41,049 bases of DNA from NCBI GenBank assembly GCA_016185185.1, contig JACPOD010000072.1, forward strand, positions 1-41,049, in the 5' to 3' direction. The position numbers were made by a program, and so were the translations under genes. Under the pieces are notes generated by a model, which was given only the letters and a program-made list of their open reading frames with translations, was not told the origin of the DNA and searched no databases. The DNA comes from Sphingobacteriales bacterium (GTDB taxonomy: Bacteria; Bacteroidota; Bacteroidia; Chitinophagales; Chitinophagaceae). Within the stretch, counting starts at the first letter, position 1. Each line of letters begins with the position of its first letter. Shown here piece by piece: positions 40,853-41,049 of this stretch.

Positions 40853-41049
40853 ATGACAAAAGCAAAAGTGTTATTGGCAGAAGATGATGCATCTCTTGGT
40901 TTTGTAATTAAAGATAATCTCCAGGAGGAAGGGTATGAAGTGGTGTTGTGTACAGATGGAGATATGGCCCTGCAGCAATTTCAGCAGAAAGAATTTGACA
41001 TTTGTTTACTGGATGTAATGATGCCTAATAAAGACGGGTTTACAGTAGC
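40853..41049 (+). CDS. response regulator, receiver domain start (cut by window end)
   Basis: The first 65 codons of a response regulator, truncated by the window edge. Receiver-domain features: the acidic pair in LLAEDDAS, and the phosphoacceptor Asp in LLDVMMPNKDGF. It starts 11 bases after the sensor kinase stop, so the two form one operon. The output domain is outside the window; an OmpR/RprY-type winged helix is expected from the kinase type. Confidence 0.92.
   Translation, partial: MTKAKVLLAEDDASLGFVIKDNLQEEGYEVVLCTDGDMALQQFQQKEFDICLLDVMMPNKDGFTV

Noticed and set aside
1..41049. tRNA, rRNA, insertion sequences, prophage or integrase genes
   Set aside because: Intergenic regions were read on both strands; no cloverleaf, transposase, terminal inverted repeat pair or phage gene was recognised.

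Overview
The window looks like a chromosomal piece of a Bacteroidota bacterium, most likely of the Chitinophagaceae type. The evidence is AT-rich DNA, secreted proteins ending in a type IX secretion (T9SS) C-terminal sorting domain, several promoters of the Bacteroidota form TTG-N19/22-TAnnTTTG, weak Shine-Dalgarno signals, and family choices typical of the phylum (KorB, YciO-type Sua5, M28 peptidase, RprXY-like two-component pair). No rRNA, tRNA, insertion sequence, phage gene or CRISPR array was seen.

Layout. 1-7 kb: end of a FabH-like ketoacyl synthase, a SulP anion transporter, a YegS-like lipid kinase, a membrane-anchored patatin lipase and heme A synthase. 7-9.3 kb: a small sulfur-chemistry neighbourhood, with two exported DsrE-family proteins (one with a twin-arginine signal) beside a TsdA-like dihaem cytochrome c. 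9.4-12.8 kb: RNase HII, a small charged secreted protein, a YciO/Sua5 protein, a JmjC-like cupin and a small secreted Fn3-like protein. 12.9-14.4 kb: KorB without KorA, and an AhpD-like protein.

14.4-19.3 kb is the most distinctive part. Three full-length paralogous T9SS cargo proteins and the C-terminal stub of a fourth stand in tandem. Each intact copy has its own promoter with identical 20-nt spacing and a long related 5' leader, and two of the leaders carry an inverted repeat.

19.4-28 kb: a MarR regulator with a perfect operator palindrome directly after its promoter, an acyl-CoA dehydrogenase, a lytic transglycosylase, a radical SAM/SPASM protein, a lipase-like hydrolase, a NagX/HGSNAT-like membrane protein and TypA. 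28-36 kb is a minus-strand block: GT-C-like membrane protein, M28 peptidase, RpiB, TatC and a 1152-residue GH18-NodB-GT2 fusion. 36.4-41 kb: an MprF-like lysyl-lipid synthase, a VirJ/AcvB gene broken by an internal deletion, a sensor kinase, and the start of its response regulator, which runs off the end.

Common themes are envelope biology (lipid modification, exopolysaccharide, T9SS display, peptidoglycan turnover) and periplasmic redox/sulfur chemistry. TatC in the window could export the Tat-tagged DsrE protein. All functions are read from sequence motifs by eye; no database search was run.
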